From Streptomyces sp. LUP47B (GTDB taxonomy: Bacteria > Actinomycetota > Actinomycetes > Streptomycetales > Streptomycetaceae): a stretch of DNA of 64,000 nucleotides. The position numbers and the translations under genes are program-made. The stretch's first letter is position 1, and every line of letters begins with the position of its first letter. The notes below the pieces were generated by a model that worked only from the letters and a program-made list of their open reading frames with translations, was not told the DNA's origin and did no database searches. The stretch is from NCBI RefSeq assembly GCF_001746295.1, contig NZ_MJAH01000001.1, positions 169,883 through 233,882 on the forward strand. Reading direction: 5' to 3'. Shown here piece after piece: positions 35,165-43,633 of the stretch.

Positions 35165-35476
35165 TCAGATATCGAACGGCGCTCGGCCGTTGCCACGGAT
35201 CCGCAGGACACCCTCGCCGTTGTCGTCGCTGACGGTGAAGGGGCCTTCTCGTCCGTCCTCCGCGCGCAGGATGAGCTCTTCCGCGTTATGGATGGTCCAC
35301 GTCAGGTCCTGAGCGTTCGTCTGCACGGTGCCGCCCCAGACGGGGTGGCCCCGCACTCGGCTCTTGCCGCTGAACGACTGCGTTTCCTCGCTCTCGAAGT
35401 AGCCCTCAAGCTTCGCGTGGACGGGATACGCCACCCCGTCGATCAGCATGGTCGCTTGCTCGTTGTATCGGCCCAT
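35165..35476 (-). CDS. small conserved protein, possibly DUF4873-like
   Basis: 103 aa: ATMLIDGVAYPVHAKLEGYF, VRGHPVWGGTVQTNAQDLTW, EGVLRIRGNGRAPFDI. The beta-strand pattern and ending resemble a small actinobacterial domain annotated DUF4873, but the match is from memory. No signal peptide. The region upstream has no partner gene. Function unknown. Confidence 0.6.
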   Translation of the reverse strand: MGRYNEQATMLIDGVAYPVHAKLEGYFESEETQSFSGKSRVRGHPVWGGTVQTNAQDLTWTIHNAEELILRAEDGREGPFTVSDDNGEGVLRIRGNGRAPFDI

Positions 35477-35522
35477 GCAGTCAGTGTGAGCCTGCTTCCG
35501 TGGCTTCGCATGGGCAGGGCGG

Positions 35523-35795
35523 TCACCACTTGAGGGTGGCTCGCAGTGGTCGTGGCGCTTGCGTTCGGTTGCCGCGGCTGCTGTTGCACTTCCGGTGCGC
35601 CGGGCGGGCGTTGGCCGGGTCGAGGAGGTTGCCGCCTTTGGACAGCGGCTGCTCGTGGTCGAGGGTGAAGGACAGCGGGTGCTTGGCCTTCAGCTCGTAG
35701 CCGATGTTGTGGCCGCAGATCCAGCAGGGGAGGCGCTGGGCTCTGAGCCAGGCGCAGAGGCGGCGGTAGGGCGCCCGTTGCGCGGGGGTCGGCTA
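35523..35795 (-). pseudogene. HNH endonuclease, 5'-truncated
   Basis: Frame reads YRRLCAWLRAQRLPCWICGH, LSFTLDHEQPLSKGGNLLDP, ARPAHRKCNSSRGNRT. CxxC, DHE and HRKCN are the HNH metal and catalytic motifs. Upstream in this frame there is a TAG and no ATG or GTG after it, so the N-terminus is lost. Common in Streptomyces as small stand-alone HNH proteins. Confidence 0.65.
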
Positions 35796-35818
35796 CGGGC
35801 GCCAACTCCCAGCCTGGG

Positions 35819-36283
35819 TCAGGGTGTGGGTGTGGCGGTCAGCAGGCTGTTGGTGACGTCCGCGATGGCCTGGTTCAGCTCGTCTTCGGGAATGTTGCCA
35901 CAGACCTTGTAGCCCTCGGTGGCGTCGATGCCGCCGCCCGTGCTGAGGAGTTCCTCTTCGATCCAGGCCCGGCACTCGGACGTGACGCCCGTGGTGGCGG
36001 TGGCAATGGCGGTGGGCAGGGCGCTGTTGACGGCTGCGCCGACCTGGTCGGCCATGAGCTCGCCCGCGTACTTCTCCACTGCCTTGGTGGCGATGCCGTC
36101 GCACTGGGAGGGGTGGGTGCCGGGTGTGGCGCTCGCGCCGGAGTCGATGGCGTCCTGGAGTTGCTTGCGCATGGCCGTCTTGCAGGCGGCTGGGTCGGCC
36201 TTGGCGTCGTCTCCGCCCCTGCATGCAGTGAGGGCGGCGGTGAGGGCAAGGAGTGCGGCACAGGCGGCTGTGCGGGTCTTCAT
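35819..36283 (-). CDS. small secreted lipoprotein
   Basis: 154 aa. Signal peptide and lipobox LTAC (TRTAACAALLALTAALTACR), so it is probably anchored to the outer face of the membrane. The mature part is helical with four further Cys residues (AACKTAM, SQCDG, SECRAW, KVCGN) that may form two disulfides. No known domain. A second, unrelated-looking lipoprotein gene lies 245 bp upstream in the same direction. Confidence 0.72.
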   Translation of the reverse strand: MKTRTAACAALLALTAALTACRGGDDAKADPAACKTAMRKQLQDAIDSGASATPGTHPSQCDGIATKAVEKYAGELMADQVGAAVNSALPTAIATATTGVTSECRAWIEEELLSTGGGIDATEGYKVCGNIPEDELNQAIADVTNSLLTATPTP

Positions 36284-36527
36284 GGTTCCCCCGGGGCTTG
36301 GATGCTGAGGGGCATCATGCGACGCGTGGAGCCGCTGCAGGGGCGCTGTGGCCGTGTTGTGACGCTGGGGTCCGCCGCCCGGCGCTGAGCATCCCTGCGG
36401 GCCCGTGTTCCCGACACCAGGTCGTCATTGGTAGCTGGTGAGCTCGTCTCTGTTGGTGGCCACGTCCACCCCCAGATACGCCGTGGCCCGGCCGGGCATG
36501 GTGCAGGCCGGGCCAGGGGTGGGTTCG

Positions 36528-36935
36528 TCAGACCTTGCAGAAGCCGAGGCCCTTCAAGGCCTCGTCGATCTGCTTGCCCTGCGCCTCGGTGGTCGTGACG
36601 TCCTTGTAGGTGAAGCGCTGCGAGGCGGTCCAGTCGACCTTGCTGCCGCCGCCGTTGAGGGCGCTGCACTGGTTGCGTGCGGCGTCGATGGCCTTGTCCT
36701 CGTACTTCACGATGTCCGGGTTGGCTGCGGCAAGGGCCCGGAGCAGCTCGGCGCGCTTGGCGCCGGTGGGTTCGGCCGGGATGTCCGCGGCCTTCTCGGC
36801 TGCGCTGACGTCGACGCTGGGCTGACTGCTGCTCTTGGTGGCCTTGGGCTTGCTGTCGTCGTCGCCGCTGTTGCAGCCGACGAGGGTGACGGCGAGTGCG
36901 GCCGTGATGGCGGCGATGGTGCTACGGGTGCGCAT
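36528..36935 (-). CDS. small secreted lipoprotein
   Basis: 135 aa from the ATG that follows a GGGGGG ribosome site. Signal peptide with lipobox LVGC, then a Ser/Lys-rich linker (KPKATKSSSQPSVDVS) and a helical domain with AARNQCSALNGGG and LKGLGFCKV, two Cys that may pair. Function unknown. Shares with the 35819 gene the class (small Streptomyces lipoprotein), orientation and a G-rich ribosome site. Confidence 0.72.
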   Translation of the reverse strand: MRTRSTIAAITAALAVTLVGCNSGDDDSKPKATKSSSQPSVDVSAAEKAADIPAEPTGAKRAELLRALAAANPDIVKYEDKAIDAARNQCSALNGGGSKVDWTASQRFTYKDVTTTEAQGKQIDEALKGLGFCKV

Positions 36936-37003
36936 GTTCCCCCCATGGAACGTTGTTGCTGAGGGGACATCATGCACCAAGCCAGACACGACGAAGCCCC
37001 GGC

Positions 37004-37215
37004 CGGGGTGATGGTCGGCGCATCTACAGCCGCTTCAAAGCCCTGACCGACGCATACGGCTCACGCCTCCAGCCCATCATCGCCGACAACGACAGCGCAC
37101 CCTTGCCGGACGACGCCTTCAGCACCATCGAACTCGACTACTACACCCGCCCATGGTCCCCGGCGTCGCTCACCCCGGCCCCGGCCACACCGCACGCACC
37201 GCGTGCCAAGCACGC
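37004..37215 (+). pseudogene. fragment resembling the C-terminus of a DUF3732-type protein
   Basis: Plus-strand frame RIYSRFKALTDAYGSRLQPI, IADNDSAPLPDDAF, STIELDYYTRPW resembles the end of large ATPase-like proteins annotated DUF3732 (RLQVIIADND, FELIDFDY). There is no start or upstream body. It meets a truncated SnoaL-like gene at about 37215, so this looks like a recombination joint. Family match is tentative. Confidence 0.35.
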
Positions 37216-37331
37216 GCCTTGCCCGGGTACTGCTTGAAGGTGACGGGGCTGGTGAAGACGACGTCGTCGGCCAGTAGAGCGGCCACGGCGTCCAGGTCAC
37301 CGCTCTCGACGGCCTTGGGGAAGGGATGCAT
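37170..37331 (-). pseudogene. SnoaL-like (NTF2-fold) protein, N-terminal fragment
   Basis: ATG then HPFPKAVESGDLDAVAALLA, DDVVFTSPVTFKQYPGKA, the first 40 residues of a SnoaL-like protein; homologs run about 120-140 aa. After this the sequence is foreign. Divergent from the PadR gene at 37458, with shared TTGATTAA-type repeats between them, so PadR may once have controlled it. Confidence 0.6.
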
Positions 37332-37420
37332 GAGCCCACCTTTCATAATCAATGATGTTAATAGGTGTGGTTGAGATTAGAGGGCCCGTTAACGCTTTTC
37401 TACAAGGAAGAGGTGATTGC

Positions 37421-37440
37421 TTAATCGCGTCGTTGATTAA
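37421..37440. promoter_or_regulatory. TTAATC-N8-GATTAA inverted repeat before PadR gene
   Basis: Perfect 6-bp inverted repeat with an 8-base spacer, 17 bp before the PadR start. A related half-site (AATCAATGA) lies near 37346. Probable autoregulatory operator in the divergent region. Confidence 0.5.
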
Positions 37441-37457
37441 TCTGCTAGCGTGCATCC

Positions 37458-38033
37458 ATGGCTTTGCGGAACGCGGTGATGGCCGCGCTGTTGCAGGGCG
37501 AGGCGTCCGGGTACGACCTCGCGAAGGCGTTCGACGCGACGGTTGCCGACTTCTGGATGTCGACGCCTCAGCAGCTCTACCGGGAGCTGGAGCGCATGGA
37601 GGCCGAAGGGCTCGTCACGGCCCGCGTCGTCGAGCAGAAGCGCCGCCCCAACAAGCGACTGTTCTCCTTGACGGAGGCCGGACGGACGGCCATCCATGCC
37701 TACACCGCCGAGCCCCTGGGTAAACCGGCGGCGATCCGGGACGAGTTGCTGGTCAAGGTGCAGTGCCTGGACGCGGGCGACATGGAAGCGGTCCGGACCG
37801 CCATCGCCGAGCGCACGGAGTGGGCCACCGCCAAGCTGGCCCGCTACGAGCGGCTCCGGCAGCGCCTGCTCGACGGGCGCTCCGAGGAGGCGTACTTCGC
37901 CGAGGCCGAGCGCATCGGCCCGTATCTCACCTTGCTGCGCGGGATGGCGTTCGAGCGGGAGAACCTCCAGTGGGGGGACATGGCGCTGCGTAGGCTCGAA
38001 CAGCGCACGGCCGCGCTCCGGGCCGACGGCTGA
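37458..38033 (+). CDS. PadR-family transcriptional regulator
   Basis: 191 aa. Winged helix: NAVMAALLQGEASGYDLAKA, PQQLYRELERMEAEGLVTAR, PNKRLFSLTEAGRTA, followed by the PadR C-terminal helical dimerisation domain (ERTEWATAKLARYERLRQRL). Divergent from the broken SnoaL-like gene. Probably represses itself and that gene through the palindrome just upstream. Confidence 0.88.
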   Translation: MALRNAVMAALLQGEASGYDLAKAFDATVADFWMSTPQQLYRELERMEAEGLVTARVVEQKRRPNKRLFSLTEAGRTAIHAYTAEPLGKPAAIRDELLVKVQCLDAGDMEAVRTAIAERTEWATAKLARYERLRQRLLDGRSEEAYFAEAERIGPYLTLLRGMAFERENLQWGDMALRRLEQRTAALRADG

Positions 38034-38105
38034 CTGCGGCGGTCCGACCCAGCACGGTTAGTCAACAAAGTGATTACCCGGGACAGGTGTGAGCAACCCT
38101 GCCTC

Positions 38106-38465
38106 TCAGGGGTCGTCGGTCCGTGTCCGAGCCAGGACCGGCTGCGGTTCCTTGTCGGCAGAATTGCGGTGCAGTGCCTTGCGGTCGGAGAACCGGGTCA
38201 CGTCGGAGCCGGAGAGGCACGCGACCGCGAGTCCCAAGCCCAGGATCACCCAGCCTCGGGGCAGTCCCGCGTCGCCCTGGGCGTCGTTGTGGAGGATGGA
38301 GCCGACCGCCGGTGATCTGACGCAGGGGCTGGAACTCGCCGCGGGTGCGGGGCAAGCCGGGGAGTGCCTGGCGGGGGACGTGGCGCCGGACGTCGGTGCC
38401 GCCATGGCGATGTAGAACATCGTATGAAGCGCAGTCAGCACGAGAAGCCGCCGGCGTCGCCGCAA
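38106..38465 (-). CDS. small membrane or secreted protein
   Basis: 119 aa from a TTG nine bases after the SGNH gene stop; a GTG eight codons in (LTALHTMFYIAMAAP) is an alternative start. An N-terminal hydrophobic stretch and a second one (GWVILGLGLAVACLSG) suggest two membrane spans or a signal peptide plus one span. No known domain. Co-transcribed with the SGNH hydrolase by position. Confidence 0.5.
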   Translation of the reverse strand: MRRRRRLLVLTALHTMFYIAMAAPTSGATSPARHSPACPAPAASSSPCVRSPAVGSILHNDAQGDAGLPRGWVILGLGLAVACLSGSDVTRFSDRKALHRNSADKEPQPVLARTRTDDP

Positions 38466-38474
38466 ACCAGAGCA

Positions 38475-39281
38475 TCACACCGATGGGGAGGTGTCCCCAG
38501 CGGGCGCGGCCACCGGAAGCAGCTCCGGCCGCTTGGCCTGGCGGCCGTCGCCGGAAGAGCGGCCACGCAGGCGGCGGCCGACCCAAGGGCCGAGGAAGGT
38601 GCCGGCCCACCGCACTTCGGCACCCACGGTCCTCCAGACAGAGATGTCTGTCCCCTCGGCCGGAAGGGGAAGGGTCCACGTGTCGTCGCTGCCCGGCAGA
38701 CCGAGCGCGTGGGCCACGGCAGCCGCGATGCGCGCGTGTCCCAGCGGGCCGGCGTGCAGCCGGTCAGCACTCCACAACCGCGGATCGGTCGCCGCCGCGT
38801 GCGCGGCCGTCTCCGCCACCACCACGCCGTGGCGATCGGCGGCCTCCCGGATGCGCGCGTTGAGCGCGAGAACACGCTGACCGATCGGGCGGGCCAACGG
38901 CGTGATACGCCCGACATCGGGAACCATGAGCGTCGCGACGGTGGCACCCTGCGCCGTGAGGGCGGCAAACATCGCCTCGACATGGCCGGCCACCTCGTCG
39001 AGGTCGCAACCCGGGCGCAACGCGTCGTTGACCCCAGCCACCACAGTGGCAAGGTCGGGCCGCATAGCGAGAGCAGGAGCGAGCTGCTCGGCGCGCACCT
39101 GGCCGGCCTTACGGCCGCGCACCGCGAGGTTGGCGTAGAGCAGGCCGGGGCTGTGGCGGGCGACCTGCTCGGCGAGCCGGTCCGCCCAGCCCCGAAGACC
39201 ACGGACGTCGTCGCCGTCCCCGAGCCCCTCGGTGTGACTGTCACCCAGGGCGACGTAGCGCAGATACCCACTGCTCGACAC
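38475..39281 (-). CDS. SGNH/GDSL-family hydrolase
   Basis: 268 aa. All four blocks are visible: GDSHTEG with the Ser nucleophile, NLAVRG (Gly), VVAGVND (Asn), and DRLHAGPLGH with the catalytic Asp and His. A basic C-terminal tail of about 40 residues (RRLRGRSSGDGRQAKRPE) follows. No signal peptide, so likely cytoplasmic esterase or deacylase. Substrate unknown. Confidence 0.9.
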   Translation of the reverse strand: MSSSGYLRYVALGDSHTEGLGDGDDVRGLRGWADRLAEQVARHSPGLLYANLAVRGRKAGQVRAEQLAPALAMRPDLATVVAGVNDALRPGCDLDEVAGHVEAMFAALTAQGATVATLMVPDVGRITPLARPIGQRVLALNARIREAADRHGVVVAETAAHAAATDPRLWSADRLHAGPLGHARIAAAVAHALGLPGSDDTWTLPLPAEGTDISVWRTVGAEVRWAGTFLGPWVGRRLRGRSSGDGRQAKRPELLPVAAPAGDTSPSV

Positions 39282-39560
39282 GGGGCCGACCGCCTCTCGT
39301 CAACGCTGCTGATAGAAGTGGCACACGGCCACCGCTAAACAACCATGCACCTAGTCGCATTGTTGAGTATCAGGATAGCCGCGGGCTCACCTCCCTGCAA
39401 AGTGGGCGTAGTCACCGATGGGTGCGGTTCCTTTCAAGTGACGGCCCGGATCAAAGTTGTGAGGTCATAGTTCCGAATGGTGGGTGGGGAGGCGTCATGC
39501 CGGAAAACCATGCGGCGGGGAAACGTGCTACGTCGGGATACTGGGCCGGTGAGCGACGCC

Positions 39561-40211
39561 ATGGCTGAGTACGAAGCGGATACTGAACAGTTGATGCGAA
39601 GGGTCTACCTTGGCGTGCGTGAGGACAGCCTTGACCCACAGGACGTCGTCGCTCTCGCCTGCGAACTGCTCGACTGGTTCCATCACACCGGCGCCGTCCT
39701 GGAGGTCGTCGAGCGGAACCCGGCCGAGGTGCCGCAGGCGGAGATGACCGCCCTGGCCCGGCGCATCCTGGACGACGTGGGCTTCGATCCCGGCTTCGAC
39801 CTCGCCCCCGAACGTTTGGAGACGTTGCGCGCCGCACTGCGAGTCGTAGCCCGCGACCTGCCCACGCGTGGGATCGAGGGCAAACCGGAGATCGAGATCC
39901 TGGAGGACTGGTTCCCGGTGGGAGCCGGTGTCCGCCTTGCCGACGGCGAACGGCTTAACTGGGGCGGCCCCATCCTGCCGAACATGTGCGACGACCCGGC
40001 CATGGCATTGACCAGCCTGGCGATCCTGATCCAGGAGAGCCTGCTCGAATGGACCTGGCAGGTCTGGCCGGTGTGCCCCGTGCATGACCTCGGCGTCCAC
40101 GGCTCGGAGCGGGATCACGAGGCTGTGTGGTGGTGCGCGGGCGATGGCGGACACATGCTGGCGCCGGTCGGCGAACTCGCGCGCGCTCTGGGCCGCCGTC
40201 GCCCCAAGTAG
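39561..40211 (+). CDS. conserved hypothetical protein with C-terminal Cys/His motif
   Basis: About 216 aa; a GTG four codons upstream is another start. The helical N-terminal part (YLGVREDSLDPQDVVALACE, AEMTALARRILDDVGFDPGF) is followed by WPVCPVHDLGVH and WWCAGDGGHMLAPVGEL, where Cys and His residues may bind a metal. Similar proteins occur in Streptomyces but I know no function. No operon partner. Confidence 0.65.
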   Translation: MAEYEADTEQLMRRVYLGVREDSLDPQDVVALACELLDWFHHTGAVLEVVERNPAEVPQAEMTALARRILDDVGFDPGFDLAPERLETLRAALRVVARDLPTRGIEGKPEIEILEDWFPVGAGVRLADGERLNWGGPILPNMCDDPAMALTSLAILIQESLLEWTWQVWPVCPVHDLGVHGSERDHEAVWWCAGDGGHMLAPVGELARALGRRRPK

Positions 40212-40260
40212 GGTCGGCGGTGGGGTGCAGTTCGTTTCGAACGACCGCCGTGATCAGGCG

Positions 40261-40520
40261 GTGGGGGCGTAGTGCCGCTGGTCGGATGCAGCGTAGAGGC
40301 GTTCGTGTTCGCGGGCGGCGTGGTAGCGCCAGTAGGGGTCGAAGTCTCCGTTGGAGAGGACGGCACGCAGTCGCAGTACGGCTTCCACTGCGTGAAGGCC
40401 CCAGCGGGCGCCGGTGATGTCGAGGCGGCGGCAGGCGCCCTCGACCGCGCCGGTGGCGATCGGCCAGCCGTTTTCCAGCGCCGTGTCGTAGTGGAGCTGA
40501 TCGAGGTGGCCGGTCAGTAG
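40261..40520 (-). pseudogene. ISKra4-type transposase, C-terminal remnant
   Basis: Reads HLDQLHYDTALENGWPIATG, AVEGACRRLDITGARWGLHA, VEAVLRLRAVLSNGDFDPYW, RYHAAREHERLY to the stop. It matches the end of ISKra4-group transposases. A few codons usually present between EGACR and RLDITGARW are missing. No upstream body. Confidence 0.75.
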
Positions 40521-40659
40521 CGGGCGCAGGCATCGACAGCCTCGCGCCGGGCAGCGGGCACGTGTTCCCGCTCAGCCTGGCTGGTCATTTCGGCGGCAGC
40601 GTGGGCAGCCTGACCTGCGAGGATGGCGGTAAGACAGTCGGCGGCCCACGCTTCGGCCT

Positions 40660-40756
40660 CGTGCTACGGCTGACCGGCGTCACAAACATCGCGGCCGGCC
40701 TGCGCCGCAACGCCCGCGACACACGACGCCAGCTCACCATCCTAGGGCTCGCATGA
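40660..40756 (+). pseudogene. DDE transposase tail
   Basis: LVLRLTGVTNIAAGLRRNAR, DTRRQLTILGLA to the stop resembles the last residues of IS4/ISAs1-type transposases (INIAAALRHNARD). Only the tail remains. Confidence 0.5.
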
Positions 40757-40979
40757 TCGCGAAACGGACATCATGCGACTACGCCGAAGCCCTGGCCCAA
40801 GGTGAAGGCCTGTTCAGCGAAGCGTTCACCGATGCGGCGATGTGCCGCGGCGTCCGGGAGGAGGTCGTCGGGCAGAGACGGCTCGGCGTGGTCGCGTTCG
40901 CCGTAGAGGTCGCGGCTGGCGAGGCAGTGCTGGCGGAGCCAGGAGGACCGGTCCGTCAGCTGGCCTTCGGTACATGTAC

Positions 40980-42386
40980 CTATCCGGTGTGCCCCTCATC
41001 TGTGGACTGGTGGCCACGCTCGGCGGAGTGGGCCCGCATGCCGATCAAGACCGTGCCCGCCGCGCCGGTCGTGGCGACCGTTTCGAATCCGTCGGCGGTG
41101 CGGCAACGCACGCTCCACACCGGCCCGGTCAGGGCCGGCCGGACAGTGAGTTCGTAGCGGCGCCCTTCCCTGCTGACCACATCCCACCATCCCCGCTGGA
41201 CGGTGCCGATGTACTCCCCCGCCTCGACCTCGGGCGTGGCCGGGTCCGGCCCGTAGGTCGCGTCCACCCATGCGAGATAGGCCGGGGTCGGCGCGATGTT
41301 TGCCCGCATGGTGTCCCCGCGCGTCCCGTGAACCGTCCAGGTGCCGGTGACGGCCCAGCCTCGCTTTTCCACCAGGGCTGCCAGGGTGTCCGGTTCGACG
41401 GCCAGTGGAGTGCGGCAGTTCCCCCCGATGGTCTGCGGTCGCCACAGGTGGTCATCGTGCGTGGAGTTGCACGTCCCGCACACCCAGGCCAGCACTGCCG
41501 CGCCGGTGATCGGCGTGACGTAGAGTTCCGCGGTCTCGGGACGATGCTTTTCCTCTGCGCGACGGGCGATGGCCCGGCGCTCTTCCGCCGTCAGCCGTAC
41601 GGTGTCCTGCCGTCGCTCGCCCTGCATCCGGTGGGCTGCACGTCGCTGTTCCTGCTCGATACGGCGGCGGTCCGCTTCCAGGGCAGCGCTGCGGCGGCGG
41701 TCGGCCCGCACGATCGCGCGCACGTCGTCCAGGCCGGCCCACCCTTCCAGGTCGACGTCGGCGCGGCCGAGGGTGTAGCGCACGGTGTAGGGCAGTACGG
41801 CGTCCGGCGCGTGATAGACGCGGTACTGCCGCCCGGCGCAGGTCAGTTCAGCGGTCCGGCGGTTCGTGCCCGGTACGGGCGTCCACTCGGGTGCGGCCGG
41901 ACGGACGGCGTAGGGGTCGCCGTCTGGACACGGCACGACGGCCGTCACGGTCTTGCACGCCGAGTGGGCCTGCACCCGCACGTCCATCGACAGATCCTGC
42001 ACCAGCAGCTCCCAGCCGAACCCGCCCGGCCCGGCCGCGTCCATCGGCCGGGGCCGCGGCGGAAGAGGACTGGCATCATGCACCGCCACCGTGACCGTCC
42101 CCGCACCGGCCTTCAGCTCGAAGCCGGCCACCCCGCCGGCATGTTGCACGGCGTTGGTGAACAGTTCCGCCACCACCAACAGCACCGCAACTACGGCACT
42201 GCCGCCGTCCGGTGCGGCCACCCACAAGAACCCGCGGGCCACCTCGACGGCCCACTCAGCCGTCCGCACGCCGCCGTCGTCGAGGGCTCGTGCGCTTCTT
42301 GGGGTGGCACCGTTGCGTTCTCCGGCGGCTCGGTATTTGCGGAGGCATGGACGACACTCACTTCGGCCCCCAGACCGCGAAGCCAA
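40980..42386 (-). CDS. HATPase-domain protein with long unknown C-terminal region
   Basis: Up to 468 aa. The N-terminal 150 residues carry a HATPase_c fold of the anti-sigma/serine kinase type: VVAELFTNAVQHAGGVAG (N box), TVTVAVHDASPLPPRPRP (G1-like), GGFGWELLVQDLS. A linker, an Arg/Glu-rich coiled coil (ADRRRSAALEADRRRIEQEQ) and about 180 residues with a CGTCNSTHDDHLW metal-like motif and GWWDVVSREGRRYELTV follow. Stand-alone anti-sigma-like HATPases are about 140 aa, so this is an unusual fusion. The true start is unclear; a GTG near 42269 (RTAEWAVEV) also fits. Confidence 0.65.
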   Translation of the reverse strand: MASRSGGRSECRPCLRKYRAAGERNGATPRSARALDDGGVRTAEWAVEVARGFLWVAAPDGGSAVVAVLLVVAELFTNAVQHAGGVAGFELKAGAGTVTVAVHDASPLPPRPRPMDAAGPGGFGWELLVQDLSMDVRVQAHSACKTVTAVVPCPDGDPYAVRPAAPEWTPVPGTNRRTAELTCAGRQYRVYHAPDAVLPYTVRYTLGRADVDLEGWAGLDDVRAIVRADRRRSAALEADRRRIEQEQRRAAHRMQGERRQDTVRLTAEERRAIARRAEEKHRPETAELYVTPITGAAVLAWVCGTCNSTHDDHLWRPQTIGGNCRTPLAVEPDTLAALVEKRGWAVTGTWTVHGTRGDTMRANIAPTPAYLAWVDATYGPDPATPEVEAGEYIGTVQRGWWDVVSREGRRYELTVRPALTGPVWSVRCRTADGFETVATTGAAGTVLIGMRAHSAERGHQSTDEGHTG

Positions 42387-42396
42387 GGTGGCCGGG

Positions 42397-42921
42397 TCAG
42401 GTGACGGCGGCTGCCCTCAGGCGGAGGAGCCGACGGCATCGCCTGACTGGGAGGACAACGCCCGCAAGATCCTCACCGAAACCATCGATCGAATCACCGG
42501 GCCCGACCATCCCGCCGCGACGCGCCAGGAATCCGCGCGAGGGCGGATCCGATCGAGCGGGGTCCGCGCGGGCCAGCCACTCCGCGAGGACGGCGACATG
42601 GCCGCCGTGCGGGTCCGCGGCGGAGGTCAGGAGGGTCAGTCTGGTGTGTTCGGCCAGGTCGCGCAGATGGTTCGCCGCCTGTCGGTGCTCAGGATCCTCC
42701 AGCTCGGCGAGATAGCGGTGGCGGAACTCCGAGTGTTCCAGGGGGTCTTGGCTGTAGCTGCGCTGCAACGCGGCCGAGGGCGCAACGGTGCTCAGCCATT
42801 CGTCGAGACGCGCTGCCTCTTCGCTGATGTCCTGCGGCCAGACGCGGTCGACGAGCACCCGGGTGCCGTCCTCGACGGGCGACTGTTCGTAGACCGTGCG
42901 ACAGGTCACCTGCTTGGCCAT
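42397..42921 (-). CDS. DUF488 family protein with extended C-terminus
   Basis: 174 aa. Core: CRTVYEQSPVEDGTRVLVDR, VWPQDISEEAARLDEWLSTV, RYLAELEDPEH, LTLLTSAADPHGGHVAVLAEWL. DUF488 proteins are usually about 120 aa, ending near LAEWL; the last 55 residues here look like read-through into unrelated sequence, so a downstream mutation may have removed the native stop. AAAGG lies seven bases before the ATG. Function unknown. Confidence 0.75.
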   Translation of the reverse strand: MAKQVTCRTVYEQSPVEDGTRVLVDRVWPQDISEEAARLDEWLSTVAPSAALQRSYSQDPLEHSEFRHRYLAELEDPEHRQAANHLRDLAEHTRLTLLTSAADPHGGHVAVLAEWLARADPARSDPPSRGFLARRGGMVGPGDSIDGFGEDLAGVVLPVRRCRRLLRLRAAAVT

Positions 42922-43419
42922 GACGTACCTTTCCCGGACACGGCCTGGAGACGGCCGAGAAGTCACACCGGTTCGACAACAGGAACACCGGGCGGGATCA
43001 CCTCGTCGCGGTGAGGTACGGCGGTCCGGACGCCGGGCGGCCGCATCACGCAGTCCGGTCGCCAACCACCGTCTCGCTCGACACCCGGCCCCGCAACTCG
43101 TACGGTCCCTGGCCGACATGCGGCCACGGACCGCCTGAAGCGACCGCCCGCACGACCGCACTCCGTGTCGCGCGTGCGCACCGACACCCCGCCGGAGCTT
43201 CGCCCTGGCCGGACGCCGACCTGCTGATGGGCGCCTGCCTGGTCCAGCTCGCCCAGTGGCACGTACGGGCCCGGTACGCCGGCGGAGGGTGCCCGCCCCC
43301 CGCCCGTGCCGCCTGCGAACCGCAGGCTTCAGGCATATCGGCGACACGTGCACCAGGGACGGGATCAGGAGCATTGTGGTGTGCGAACCGGGAGTGGTGA
43401 TGCGGCAAGCCACCGAAAC
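42922..43419. other. no gene recognised
   Basis: Open frames exist on both strands but none shows a domain or a convincing start. Next to a transposase tail; probably decayed. Confidence 0.4.
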
Positions 43420-43545
43420 CGTCCCGGCCAGGGCCCGGACGGCCTTCCTGGCTCGAAGAACAAACACCGGGCCAAGCTCCACAACGTCGGCAAGACCGTC
43501 AAACGCGCCGAGTCGGTCAAGGAACACCAAGCCCACCCACGTTAA
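43420..43545 (+). pseudogene. possible transposase tail
   Basis: The frame GLPGSKNKHRAKLHNVGKTV, KRAESVKEHQ resembles the C-terminal GRPPGSKNKRPA..VGKTVKR tail of some Streptomyces transposases. No upstream homology. Tentative. Confidence 0.35.
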
Positions 43546-43633
43546 GTTCCAAGCTCAGCGCTTGGGGTCTGCGACCTCGGACCCCACAGGCGGCAGGCAC
43601 GCTATCGAGCGTTCCGCGCCCCTGTTGCTCGCA

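Noticed and set aside
35523..35795. HNH gene interrupted by TAG like the other two
   Set aside because: Sequence upstream of this TAG does not continue the HNH family, so it is a 5' truncation rather than a nonsense mutation.
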